Positions 1-6,048 are shown, numbered from the stretch's first letter. The stretch: DNA of 9,145 nucleotides from Actinomycetota bacterium (GCA_005885165.1 VAXR01000110.1:1-9145), one strand, 5' to 3'. Program-made: numbers and translations. Notes: a model not told the origin generated them from the sequence alone.

Positions 1-789
1 CGGTTGTGGGGCTTCGAGATCGTGATGGCGGGGAACATCAAGGGCTTCCTCGATCGCTCCGCGACGAGCAGGTCGGTCGCCGAGGAGGCGCGCAAACGCC
101 GGCTGAACCTGGTGATGTGCGCTGCCTACACCGACGGCACGAAGCTGAACATGGAGATGGCGCTCGTCGCAAACGCGACGGGCCTCATTCCTGCACGCCG
201 CGGAATGACGGGCCCGAGGGTCGGACACGTGAGCGAGGTGCTCGAGACGTTCGACCTCGACGCGCTTCGGGACCTGGGCGTCGTCGACTACATACTCGGC
301 GCAGAGCCGGGCGGCGGGGTATTCGTAGTCGGCCACTGCGAGGTGCCCGTCCAGCGCGAGTACCTCAGCTACTACAAGATGGGCGACGGGCCGTACTACC
401 TCTTCTACCGCCCGTACCACCTTTGTCACCTGGAGACGGTGTACGCGCTCGGGAGCGTGGTGCTCGACTGCCGGCCGGTGTTCGCGCCGCTGGAGCGGCC
501 CGTCGCCGAGGTGATCGCAATCGCCAAGACGGACCTCTCCGCGGGAACGGAGCTCGACCGCGCGATCGGCGGCGACCACGTCTGCGGGGAGATCGAGGAG
601 CGAACCGCCGCCGACGCTGCAGGCGCGGTGCCGATCTGCCTGCTCGAGCCGGAAGGCGGGCAGCCGGCTCGCCTTACGAGCGACGTGGCGAAGGGCGAGC
701 CGATTCTGTGGAGCTCGATCGACCTGCCCGACGGCGAACTGCTTGCCGCATACCGCCGGCAGGAAGAGCTCCTAGGCGCGGCCGCCTAG
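1..789 (+). CDS. COG4091-type NAD(P)-dependent oxidoreductase with C-terminal SAF domain, 5'-truncated
   Basis: The reading frame is open from the first base (CGG, TTG, TGG...), so the gene starts left of the window; 262 residues remain of a protein that is usually about 420-450 long. The N-terminal Rossmann domain is missing. Visible are the conserved central stretch TDGTKLNMEM (residues 44-53) followed by ALVANATG, and a C-terminal SAF-like domain (about residues 170-240) beginning AKTDLSAGTELD and including the segment CLLEPEG. This arrangement is typical of the 'predicted homoserine dehydrogenase with SAF domain' family (COG4091). Family members occur in sugar-acid and tetritol/branched-sugar catabolism gene clusters; they are probably not true homoserine dehydrogenases. 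It is cytoplasmic, with no signal peptide or membrane segment in the part seen. The substrate cannot be read from this fragment and no catabolic partner lies downstream. Family is confident; exact reaction is unknown. Confidence 0.8.
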   Translation, partial: RLWGFEIVMAGNIKGFLDRSATSRSVAEEARKRRLNLVMCAAYTDGTKLNMEMALVANATGLIPARRGMTGPRVGHVSEVLETFDLDALRDLGVVDYILGAEPGGGVFVVGHCEVPVQREYLSYYKMGDGPYYLFYRPYHLCHLETVYALGSVVLDCRPVFAPLERPVAEVIAIAKTDLSAGTELDRAIGGDHVCGEIEERTAADAAGAVPICLLEPEGGQPARLTSDVAKGEPILWSSIDLPDGELLAAYRRQEELLGAAA

Positions 790-812
790 CGCTTCCGCGA
801 GCCGAGCGGCCG

Positions 813-818
813 TAGAAT
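813..818 (+). promoter_or_regulatory. -10 box of a probable leaderless promoter for the phosphoesterase gene
   Basis: TAGAAT lies in the 35-nt gap after the upstream stop codon. Exactly 6 nt separate it from the GTG at 825, which places the expected transcription start on or next to the start codon. There is no Shine-Dalgarno sequence and no convincing -35 box. This is the usual layout of leaderless genes in actinobacteria; it also supports GTG 825 as the start. Confidence 0.5.
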
Positions 819-824
819 CCGCAC

Positions 825-2363
825 GTGGGCCGAGCCCTGGCAGGGGCCGAGAGGGCGCGCGCCGGCCTGATCGCCTGCGCGCTCGCGATGGTGGCCGCGT
901 GCGCGGTCCCGGCATCGGTGGGCGCGTCGCAGCACCGCGACCCGATCCACAAGATCCGCCACGTGGTGATCGTCATGCAGGAGAACCGCTCCTTCGACGA
1001 GTACTTCGGCACCTTCCCGCACGCTGACGGCCTGTCTCGCGACTCACGTGGACGGTTCACGACGTGCGTTCCCGATCCGCGCGCCGGCCGCTGCCAGCGC
1101 CCGTTCCACGATCCGGCTGACACCAACGCGGGCGGCCCGCACTACCACGAGAGTGCGGTGATGGACGTCGACCGCGGGCGGATGGACGGGTTCATCCGCA
1201 GCGTCGAGCAGTCGCAGGACCTCGACACCGACAAGACGGCCTGCATGGTGGCCGGCCACGCGCCGTCGTGCGTCGACGTGATGGGCTACAAGACGGGCGC
1301 CGACATACCGAACTACTGGTCCTACGCGCGCCACTTCGTGCTGCAGGACCACATGTTCGAGCCGTCGGACACCTGGAGCCTGCCGTCGCACCTGTTCATG
1401 GTCTCGGCGTGGTCGGCCCACTGCTCGGACAGCTCGAGGCCGGCGACCTGCAAGACCGATCTCGGCTTCCCCGACTCAGACGGGAACACGAGCTCGAACC
1501 CGCTCGCCCAGCAGGGGACGGGCGCCGGGCTGGGGATCCTCACCCCCGCGGATCCCGACGACGTACAGGGCTCGCCGAGGAAGCCGGACTACGGGTGGAC
1601 CGACATCACTTACCTGCTGTACCGGCATCACGTGAGCTGGCGCTACTACCTCGCGCTCGGCACGGAACCCGACTGCCCGACGGGCCAGATGACCTGCCCG
1701 CCGCAGCCCCAGGCAGTCTCGACGCCCGAGATCTGGAATCCGCTGCCCGACTTCCAGACGGTCCACCACGACCGCCAGCTCGGCAACATCGTGCCGGACG
1801 CCCAGCTCTTCGACGACGCCCGCTGGGGAAAGCTGCCGGCGGTCTCGTGGGTCATCCCGAGCGGCGACAACAGCGAGCATCCGTTCGGCACGGTCAGCGC
1901 CGGGCAGAACCACGTGACCCGCGTGATCGACGCGCTGATGAAGGGCCCCGATTGGAAGAGCACGGCGATCTTCCTCGCGTGGGACGACTGGGGAGGCTTC
2001 TACGACCACGTCGCGCCGCCCAGGGTCGGCGGGCAGCAGTACGGGATCCGCGTGCCGGGGCTCGTGATCAGCCCGTACGCGCGACGCGGCTACATCGATC
2101 ACCACACGCTGAGCTTCGACTCGTACCTGAGGTTCATCGAGGACGACTTCCTGCGTGGGCAGCGGCTCGACCCGCGTACGGACGGCCGCTGGGACCCGCG
2201 CCCGACGGTGCGCGAGCGCGCCCGCGGGCTGGCAGATCTGCGGCGCGACTTCAACTTCAAGCAGCGGCCGAGGCGGCCGCTCGTGCTGCCGTTCGGCACG
2301 GCCAACATCCCGGGGCCGATGGCCCTGCCACAGCCCTTCCTGCCGCCGCTTCCTCCCCGCTAG
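825..2363 (+). CDS. Exported phosphoesterase family protein (phospholipase C / acid phosphatase type)
   Basis: This 512-aa protein belongs to the bacterial phosphoesterase family (PF04185), which includes phospholipases C and acid phosphatases such as AcpA and hydrolyses phosphomonoesters or phosphodiesters outside the cytoplasm. The family signature HVVIVMQENRSFDEYFG is at residues 46-62; E53, N54 and S56 lie in the metal and nucleophile region. Further conserved blocks are SHLFMVSAWS (188-197), SEHPFG (350-355) and DDWGGFYDHVAPP (387-399). The length is normal for the family. The N-terminus is an export signal: arginines, then a hydrophobic stretch at about residues 14-34. Cleavage after VGA (A34) fits signal peptidase I, but VAAC (23-26) also fits a lipobox, so a lipoprotein is possible. 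GTG 825 was chosen because it gives the complete signal peptide; the next in-frame ATG (888) would cut into it. The C-terminus is rich in Pro, Arg and Leu. Whether it prefers phospholipid or phosphomonoester is not decidable here. Confidence 0.9.
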   Translation: MGRALAGAERARAGLIACALAMVAACAVPASVGASQHRDPIHKIRHVVIVMQENRSFDEYFGTFPHADGLSRDSRGRFTTCVPDPRAGRCQRPFHDPADTNAGGPHYHESAVMDVDRGRMDGFIRSVEQSQDLDTDKTACMVAGHAPSCVDVMGYKTGADIPNYWSYARHFVLQDHMFEPSDTWSLPSHLFMVSAWSAHCSDSSRPATCKTDLGFPDSDGNTSSNPLAQQGTGAGLGILTPADPDDVQGSPRKPDYGWTDITYLLYRHHVSWRYYLALGTEPDCPTGQMTCPPQPQAVSTPEIWNPLPDFQTVHHDRQLGNIVPDAQLFDDARWGKLPAVSWVIPSGDNSEHPFGTVSAGQNHVTRVIDALMKGPDWKSTAIFLAWDDWGGFYDHVAPPRVGGQQYGIRVPGLVISPYARRGYIDHHTLSFDSYLRFIEDDFLRGQRLDPRTDGRWDPRPTVRERARGLADLRRDFNFKQRPRRPLVLPFGTANIPGPMALPQPFLPPLPPR

Positions 2364-2422
2364 TGGATCGCGGCGGAAGGCGCGGAGTCGCCGGTCGGCA
2401 ACGAGCGCTCGGCGCGACGCTG

Positions 2423-2428
2423 TAACGT
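2423..2428 (+). promoter_or_regulatory. Possible -10 box upstream of the SDR gene
   Basis: TAACGT matches TANNNT and is 10 nt before the GTG at 2439, so the transcript would have almost no leader. No -35 box or Shine-Dalgarno sequence is evident in the 75-bp gap. This is weaker than the boxes at 813 and 5954. Confidence 0.3.
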
Positions 2429-2438
2429 CGGCGCTGCC

Positions 2439-3083
2439 GTGAATGTCGCCATCGCGGGAGGACATGGCAAGGTCGCGCTGCGCGTGGCACGCCTGCTGAG
2501 CGATGGCGGCGACGGCGTGCGCTCGCTCGTCCGCAACCCGGCGCACAGCGCCGACGTCGAGGCGGCCGGCGCGGAGCCGGTGGTCTGCGACCTCGAGAAC
2601 GAGTCCGAGGAGGCTGTCAGCGAGGCCGTCGGTCCTGTCGACGCAGTCGTGTTCGCCGCCGGCGCAGGACCCGGCAGCGGACCCGAACGCAAGTGGACGA
2701 TGGACTACGGCGGTGCGGTGAAGCTGATCGCGGCCGCGAAGGCGGGCGGCGCATCGCGGTACGTGATGATCAGCAGCATGGGCGCGGACCCGGACGCCCC
2801 TGGGGACGACACGTACGCCGTCTACCGGCAGGCGAAGGGCAAGGCCGACGCCGAGCTCGTGGACAGCGGTCTCGCCTACACGATCGTGCGACCCGGGCGG
2901 CTGACCGACGACGAGGGCACAGGGCGCGTCCGGCTCGGCGAGCGCGTCGGTCGTGCCGAGATCCCGCGCGACGACGTCGCCGCGCTCGTCGCGGCCGTCC
3001 TTCACGAGCCCGCGACAGCTCGTAAGACGTTCGAGGCCGTCTCGGGCGAGACGCCCATCGAGGAGGCGCTGGCTGCGCTCTGA
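2439..3083 (+). CDS. NAD(P)-binding atypical short-chain dehydrogenase (NAD(P)H-binding family)
   Basis: This 214-aa cytoplasmic protein has one Rossmann domain of the atypical SDR/NmrA-like group (PF13460, similar to YhfK-type proteins). Visible features in order are the dinucleotide loop AGGHGKVAL (residues 6-14), RSLVRNP (28-34) where the cofactor 2'-phosphate or adenine is read, D51 after beta-3 in VVCDL, FAAG (72-75), ISSMGA (111-116), the YxxxK pair Y129/K133 in YRQAKGKAD, and VRPGRL (150-155). Members bind NAD(P)H and act as small reductases or redox sensors; the substrate is usually unknown. The GTG at 2439 starts directly at beta-1 (MNVAIAGG), and no earlier in-frame start is sensible. 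It follows the phosphoesterase after 75 bp and ends 11 bp before a strong hairpin, so it probably closes a transcript. Fold and family are sure; function is unassigned. Confidence 0.88.
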   Translation: MNVAIAGGHGKVALRVARLLSDGGDGVRSLVRNPAHSADVEAAGAEPVVCDLENESEEAVSEAVGPVDAVVFAAGAGPGSGPERKWTMDYGGAVKLIAAAKAGGASRYVMISSMGADPDAPGDDTYAVYRQAKGKADAELVDSGLAYTIVRPGRLTDDEGTGRVRLGERVGRAEIPRDDVAALVAAVLHEPATARKTFEAVSGETPIEEALAAL

Positions 3084-3094
3084 TTCGTGCGACG

Positions 3095-3120
3095 GGTGGG
3101 CCTTTACTCGTAGGCCCACC
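3095..3120 (+). terminator. Stem-loop terminator after the SDR gene
   Basis: GGTGGGCCT (3095-3103) pairs perfectly with AGGCCCACC (3112-3120): a 9-bp GC-rich stem with an 8-nt loop, starting 11 nt after the stop codon. No T-run follows, as is common for terminators in high-GC actinobacteria. The next gene's probable -35 box lies in its loop. Confidence 0.6.
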
Positions 3121-3131
3121 GCGGTTAGTGT
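3103..3131 (+). promoter_or_regulatory. Probable sigma70-type promoter of the three-module secreted protein gene
   Basis: TTTACT (3103-3108, four of six matches to TTGACA) and TAGTGT (3126-3131) are separated by 17 nt. The expected transcription start is about 3138. Initiation there would lie downstream of the alternative GTG at 3128 and so favours the ATG at 3161 as the start. The -10 region (GGTTAGTGTC) resembles that of the better promoter at 6020-6048 (GATTAGCGTC). Confidence 0.45.
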
Positions 3132-3137
3132 CCGCTC

Positions 3138-3143
3138 AGGAGG
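3138..3143 (+). promoter_or_regulatory. Shine-Dalgarno-like AGGAGG, unusually far from the start codon
   Basis: A perfect AGGAGG sits 17 nt before ATG 3161, farther than the usual 5-10 nt, and would be at the very 5' end of the predicted transcript. No in-frame start codon lies nearer to it. It may act weakly or be coincidental. Confidence 0.3.
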
Positions 3144-3160
3144 CCAGCGAGCAGCTCCGT

Positions 3161-4249
3161 ATGAGCGTGGGAGGGCGACACACCCGGATCCGGACCGGCC
3201 TCGGCGCGGTCGCACTCGCGCTGTCCGCGCTCGCCCTGGCTGTTCCGGCGAGCGCGGTCGCGTTGACCGAGTCGAGCAACACCGTGACCGCTACCGGGAC
3301 TCACTCCGCGATCGCACCCTGCCCGCCCGGCAAGCACGTGGTATCGGGCGGGGGTTGGGTCCATCTGACGCCCGCCACCCTCGCTCAACTGCCGCTCAAC
3401 GACACAGGGGCGTCCGGCAACGGCTGGTCCGCCACCGGCTTCACGCACGATCCCAACCATCCGTTCGCCGTCACCGCCTACGCGTATTGCAGCACCCACG
3501 ATCCTCACCTGCAGACCTTCACCGGCAGCCCCACGACGAACACCCCGAGCACGCCGGCCGTCGTCAGCTGCACCGCCGGTAATGCGATCTCGGGAGGCGG
3601 CGCCATGACCGGCAGCTACGGCTACACGTTCGCGTTCGCGAAGCTCGGCAACGGTTGGCGGACGGGCTCAAATTCGAAGTTCGACGGCGGTTCCGGTGGA
3701 ACGCTCCCCACGACCGCGCAGGCCTCGGTCAATTGCACGCCTGAGCGCTACGTCCTGACGACCGCAAGCCAGTCCGGCACGATCGCTCCCGACCACCTCC
3801 TCGACAGGACCGCGACGTGCCCGCCGGGAACGGCTGTGGTGTCGGGTGGTGGAGACGCCGGCACCAACGGGTTCATGTACTACAGCCGCATGAAGGGCAA
3901 CGGGTGGACCATCGACGCGGAGTCGGGTGCTCTGGACTCGACGACGGTCACGGCGTACGCGTACTGCATTCGCCTCCCCACGACGGCCATCACCACGCTC
4001 CACGTCAAGTCGAAGAAGCGCCGCGCGAGCTTCAGCTTCACCGGCACTACGGGTGAGGGGTCACCGAGCTTCCAGTGCAGGCTCGACCAGAATCCGTTCG
4101 CCGCGTGCACGTCGCCGAAGACCTACACGCAGCTGAAGGTGGGTACCCACACGTTCACGGTGAGGGCGCTCGACCCGAGCGGGCGGGCCGATCCAACGCC
4201 CGCCGTGAAGAGCTTCCGCATCGTCAAGAAGAAAAAGAAGAAGCACTAG
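3161..4249 (+). CDS. Secreted protein with three CPPG/SGGG/GNGW modules, an Ig-like module and a Lys-rich tail
   Basis: This 362-aa exported protein has no function I recognise. A signal peptide (Arg-containing n-region, hydrophobic residues about 13-28) ends at PASAVA, with cleavage after A32 or A34. Three diverged repeats follow. Each has an early Cys near a CPPG-like turn, an [VI]xSGGG block, a GNGW block and a closing Cys: C54...SGGG(62-65)...GNGW(86-89)...C110; C137...SGGG(144-147)...GNGW(163-166)...C192; C220...SGGG(228-231)...GNGW(246-249)...C269. The Cys pairs probably form one disulfide per module. Residues about 282-355 form an Ig-like module (FQCRLD, C316, GTHTFTVRA, DPTPA), and the protein ends in six lysines and a histidine. 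It may be a surface or wall-associated protein, by inference only. ATG 3161 is chosen over the in-frame GTG 3128 because the latter overlaps the predicted -10 box and lacks a ribosome site. It lies 23 bp before the phosphatase gene, so the two may be cotranscribed. Confidence 0.8.
   Translation: MSVGGRHTRIRTGLGAVALALSALALAVPASAVALTESSNTVTATGTHSAIAPCPPGKHVVSGGGWVHLTPATLAQLPLNDTGASGNGWSATGFTHDPNHPFAVTAYAYCSTHDPHLQTFTGSPTTNTPSTPAVVSCTAGNAISGGGAMTGSYGYTFAFAKLGNGWRTGSNSKFDGGSGGTLPTTAQASVNCTPERYVLTTASQSGTIAPDHLLDRTATCPPGTAVVSGGGDAGTNGFMYYSRMKGNGWTIDAESGALDSTTVTAYAYCIRLPTTAITTLHVKSKKRRASFSFTGTTGEGSPSFQCRLDQNPFAACTSPKTYTQLKVGTHTFTVRALDPSGRADPTPAVKSFRIVKKKKKKH
4004..4225 (+). other. Ig-like module (C-x9-C type) in the three-module protein
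   Basis: Residues about 282-355. The order FQCRLD, F313, C316, SPKTY, GTHTF, DPTPA, FRIV matches the module at 7592-7831 block for block, with the same 9-residue spacing between the two cysteines. Such modules are common near the C-termini of secreted proteins of Solirubrobacterales. Confidence 0.7.
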
Positions 4250-4272
4250 CCCGTCGACCCTCCGCGGCGCCG

Positions 4273-4779
4273 ATGAAGCGGCTGCTCCTCCTACGCCACG
4301 CGAAGTCGAGCTGGGATGCCCCTGAGCTCGCAGACCACGATCGGCCGCTTGCGCCGCGCGGGCGCCGGGCGGCGAAGGTGATCTCGCAATACCTGCGCCG
4401 CCAATCGCTCGCGCCGGCACTCGTGCTCTTCTCGTCCGCGCAGCGCACGCGCGAAACGCTCGAGCGGATCCGTCCTGCGCTCGGCGAGGCGGCCGCCGTC
4501 GAGATCGAGCGCGAGCTCTACCAGGCGTCCGAGCAGGGCCTGCTCGCACGCCTGCGGGCGATTCCGGATGAGGTCGCGTCAGTCCTGCTGATCGGCCATA
4601 ACCCCGCGCTCGAGCAGCTTGCGGTCAGCCTGGCCGCCCGCGGAGAGAGGCTCGACGCACTCCAGCGCAAGTTCCCAACCGCGGCGCTCGCGACGCTCGA
4701 TTTCGAAGGGTCGTGGAAGGAACTCGGGCCGGGCAGCGCGGAGCTCACGGACTTCGTCACGCCGAAGCAGTTGGGCTAA
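4273..4779 (+). CDS. SixA-like histidine phosphatase (phosphoglycerate mutase superfamily)
   Basis: This 168-aa cytoplasmic protein is close to the size of E. coli SixA (161 aa), a phosphohistidine phosphatase. The N-terminus KRLLLLRHAKSSW carries the catalytic RH pair (R8, H9). SSAQRTRET (54-62) supplies the second phosphate-binding arginine (R58), E81 precedes LYQA, and LIGHNP (106-111) supplies the second histidine H109. All expected catalytic residues of the two-histidine family are present, so it should be active. The family removes phosphate from phosphohistidine or small molecules; the actinobacterial substrate is not known. ATG 4273 was chosen because it lies immediately before the catalytic strand; the frame stays open upstream, but only inside the preceding gene. 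No Shine-Dalgarno sequence is evident in the 23-nt gap, so translation may depend on the upstream gene. It could equally be called a generic histidine phosphatase family protein. Confidence 0.88.
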   Translation: MKRLLLLRHAKSSWDAPELADHDRPLAPRGRRAAKVISQYLRRQSLAPALVLFSSAQRTRETLERIRPALGEAAAVEIERELYQASEQGLLARLRAIPDEVASVLLIGHNPALEQLAVSLAARGERLDALQRKFPTAALATLDFEGSWKELGPGSAELTDFVTPKQLG

Positions 4780-4842
4780 CTGGCTGGGCGCAAGTCCTCT
4801 GGCGGCGCCGTGTGAGAGAGCGTAACCTGGGTATGGCCCTCC

Positions 4843-4846
4843 GGAG
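4843..4846 (+). promoter_or_regulatory. Ribosome binding site of the methyltransferase gene
   Basis: GGAG with a 6-nt spacer to ATG 4853. It selects this ATG over the out-of-frame ATG at 4833. A TAACCT box (4823-4828) upstream could be a -10 element, but no -35 box is visible. Confidence 0.55.
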
Positions 4847-4852
4847 CGAAAG

Positions 4853-5632
4853 ATGATCTCCGCCGCACGTTTCTTCGACGATCCGCGGTACCTGACTACC
4901 GTTGCAGTCGAGAAGGCGCGGGCGACGTCGGCGAGGGAGGCGCGTGAGGTCGAGCGCCTGGTTTCGTGCCGTCCGGGGGCACTGATCCTTGACGCGGGAT
5001 GCGGAAACGGCCGGCACTCGCTGCCGCTCGCGGACGCCGGCTTTCGCGTCGTCGGGCTCGACCGCTCGCGCCCGCTGCTCGCCGCGGCGCAGCGGGCGGC
5101 GGGGGGCGCGAAGTGGCCGCGTTTCGTGCGCGGCTCATACACGAAATTGCCGCTGGCGAGCCACGCCTTCCAAGCGGTGCTGTGGCTCGGCACTTCCGTG
5201 GGATATCTCGGAGACGGCGGTGACCGCACGGCGCTCGACGAGTTTCGGCGCGTGCTTGCACCGGGCGGCCGGCTCGTGATCCAGACGCTGCACCGCGACG
5301 CGCTAGGCGTCGGCTTGCCCGACCGCGATGAGCGGCCCCTCGCCGGCGGCGGCACGCTGTGCTTCAGTCGCCGCTTCGACCGCGCACGCCGCGTCATGTA
5401 CGAGGAGCAGCGGCTCGAGGACGGCGGTCGACGCGATACGCCGCGCGGGTATGAGCTGCGCGTCTACGGCCAGGATGAGCTGGCTCGGATGGTCGAGCAA
5501 GCGGGATTCGTGATCGTGGGACGCCACGCGTCGCTCGACGGCCAGGGAGAGCCGTCTCCCGTCACACCGCTCGTGCTCGTCGCGGAGGTGCCGGGCCGCC
5601 CGCGCTCGGACGGCTCAGGCGGGCGCGAGTAA
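4853..5632 (+). CDS. Class I SAM-dependent methyltransferase
   Basis: This 259-aa cytoplasmic protein transfers a methyl group from S-adenosylmethionine to an unknown acceptor. Motif I, LDAGCGNGRHS (residues 46-56), forms the SAM-binding loop. GLD (68-70) ends beta-2, with D70 expected to bind the ribose hydroxyls. F106-AVLWLG is the motif IV region, and VLAPGGRLVIQT (134-145) is the typical helix-turn-strand after it. The C-terminal part has YGQDEL and EQAGF followed by a closing beta strand, as in small-molecule methyltransferases. The ATG has a well-placed GGAG. The N-terminal extension (1-40) with RFFDDPRY is a common substrate-cap start. The gene's last 18 bp overlap the opposite-strand dehydratase gene, tail to tail. 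No neighbouring biosynthetic gene reveals the acceptor. Confidence 0.88.
   Translation: MISAARFFDDPRYLTTVAVEKARATSAREAREVERLVSCRPGALILDAGCGNGRHSLPLADAGFRVVGLDRSRPLLAAAQRAAGGAKWPRFVRGSYTKLPLASHAFQAVLWLGTSVGYLGDGGDRTALDEFRRVLAPGGRLVIQTLHRDALGVGLPDRDERPLAGGGTLCFSRRFDRARRVMYEEQRLEDGGRRDTPRGYELRVYGQDELARMVEQAGFVIVGRHASLDGQGEPSPVTPLVLVAEVPGRPRSDGSGGRE
5597..5625. terminator. Weak stem-loop within the overlapping 3' ends of two convergent genes
   Basis: CGCCCGC (5597-5603) pairs with GCGGGCG (5619-5625): a 7-bp stem with a 15-nt loop, in the overlap region of the methyltransferase and dehydratase genes. It could stop transcription in both directions, but it lacks T-runs and such stems arise easily in GC-rich DNA. 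Confidence 0.22.
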
Positions 5633-5947
5633 GTCGATCTTCGCTGCCAGGATGAAGTCGTTGCGGCTCAGCCCGCGGGCGGTGTGGGTCCAGGTCCGGA
5701 ACGCCGCGCGACCCCACGCAAGCTCGATCTCCGGGTGGTGACTCTCCGCCTCACACAGCAGCGCGACTCGCGCCACGAGGCCAAATGCCGCGTTGAAGTC
5801 GTCGAAAGAGAACTCGCGCCGGAGCGCGCGAACGCCCTCGCGGTCCCACCCCGGCACCTGCCGGTGCAGCTCCGCCGCCTCGTCCTCGCCAAGCGTCGGC
5901 GTCCCGGGCGGATACTCGCGGCAGTGCTCGCGCGCGAGATCGCTCAC
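5615..5947 (-). CDS. Pterin-4a-carbinolamine dehydratase (4a-hydroxytetrahydrobiopterin dehydratase)
   Basis: This 110-aa cytoplasmic protein has the size and motifs of the PCD/DCoH family (PhhB in Pseudomonas). The family dehydrates 4a-hydroxytetrahydropterin so that the pterin cofactor of aromatic amino acid hydroxylases can be recycled. SHHPEIE (69-75) contains the catalytic H70 and H71. WTHTARGLSRNDFILAAKID (86-105) holds the third histidine H88 and the final helix with the conserved D97. FSFDDFNAAFGL (46-57) is the usual helix between strands. No phenylalanine hydroxylase is in the window; many bacteria carry an orphan member whose true role is unclear. The start is GTG at 5947, 6 nt after a TAGGCT box on the same strand and without a ribosome site, so it is probably leaderless. 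Its 3' end overlaps the methyltransferase gene by 18 bp. Confidence 0.92.
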   Translation of the reverse strand: MSDLAREHCREYPPGTPTLGEDEAAELHRQVPGWDREGVRALRREFSFDDFNAAFGLVARVALLCEAESHHPEIELAWGRAAFRTWTHTARGLSRNDFILAAKIDLLAPA

Positions 5948-5953
5948 CCGCGC

Positions 5954-5959
5954 AGCCTA
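5954..5959 (-). promoter_or_regulatory. -10 box of a probable leaderless promoter for the dehydratase gene
   Basis: On the minus strand this reads TAGGCT, with exactly 6 nt to the GTG start, the same spacing as the TAGAAT box at 813-818. No ribosome binding site and no clear -35 box are seen. Confidence 0.45.
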
Positions 5960-6019
5960 CTGCCGCAGTTGCGCACTACTCGTCTGCAATGGCGCCGTCA
6001 GCGCGGTAGTTGTCGCGAC

Positions 6020-6048
6020 TTGACAGGACACTCGACCCCGATTAGCGT
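6020..6048 (+). promoter_or_regulatory. Sigma70-type promoter of the large secreted protein gene
   Basis: TTGACA (6020-6025) is a perfect -35 consensus, followed by a 17-nt spacer and TAGCGT (6043-6048). The predicted transcription start is near 6055, giving a leader of about 49 nt before GTG 6104. This is the strongest promoter in the window. It rules out start codons upstream of it, although the frame is open back to 5684. Confidence 0.7.

Noticed and set aside
781..810. GCCGC/GCGGC inverted repeat after the first gene
   Set aside because: It is only 5 bp with a 20-nt loop, not a credible terminator.
2387..2418. Possible hairpin between the phosphoesterase and SDR genes (GTCGCCG with CGGCGCGAC)
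   Set aside because: The stem is interrupted by a two-base insertion and has a 16-nt loop; it is too weak to call a terminator in GC-rich DNA.
3128..3160. GTG 3128 as start of the three-module protein
   Set aside because: It overlaps the predicted -10 box, lies upstream of the expected transcription start, and has no ribosome site; it adds 11 residues before an already complete signal peptide.
1476..3215. Long minus-strand open frame of 579 codons
   Set aside because: It is the antisense shadow of the phosphoesterase and SDR genes in high-GC DNA; the Arg/Ala/Val-rich composition shows no recognisable motif.
4075..4272. N-terminal extension of the histidine phosphatase frame from 4075
   Set aside because: It overlaps the end of the preceding gene in another frame, and the family begins right at the catalytic RHA strand encoded from 4273.
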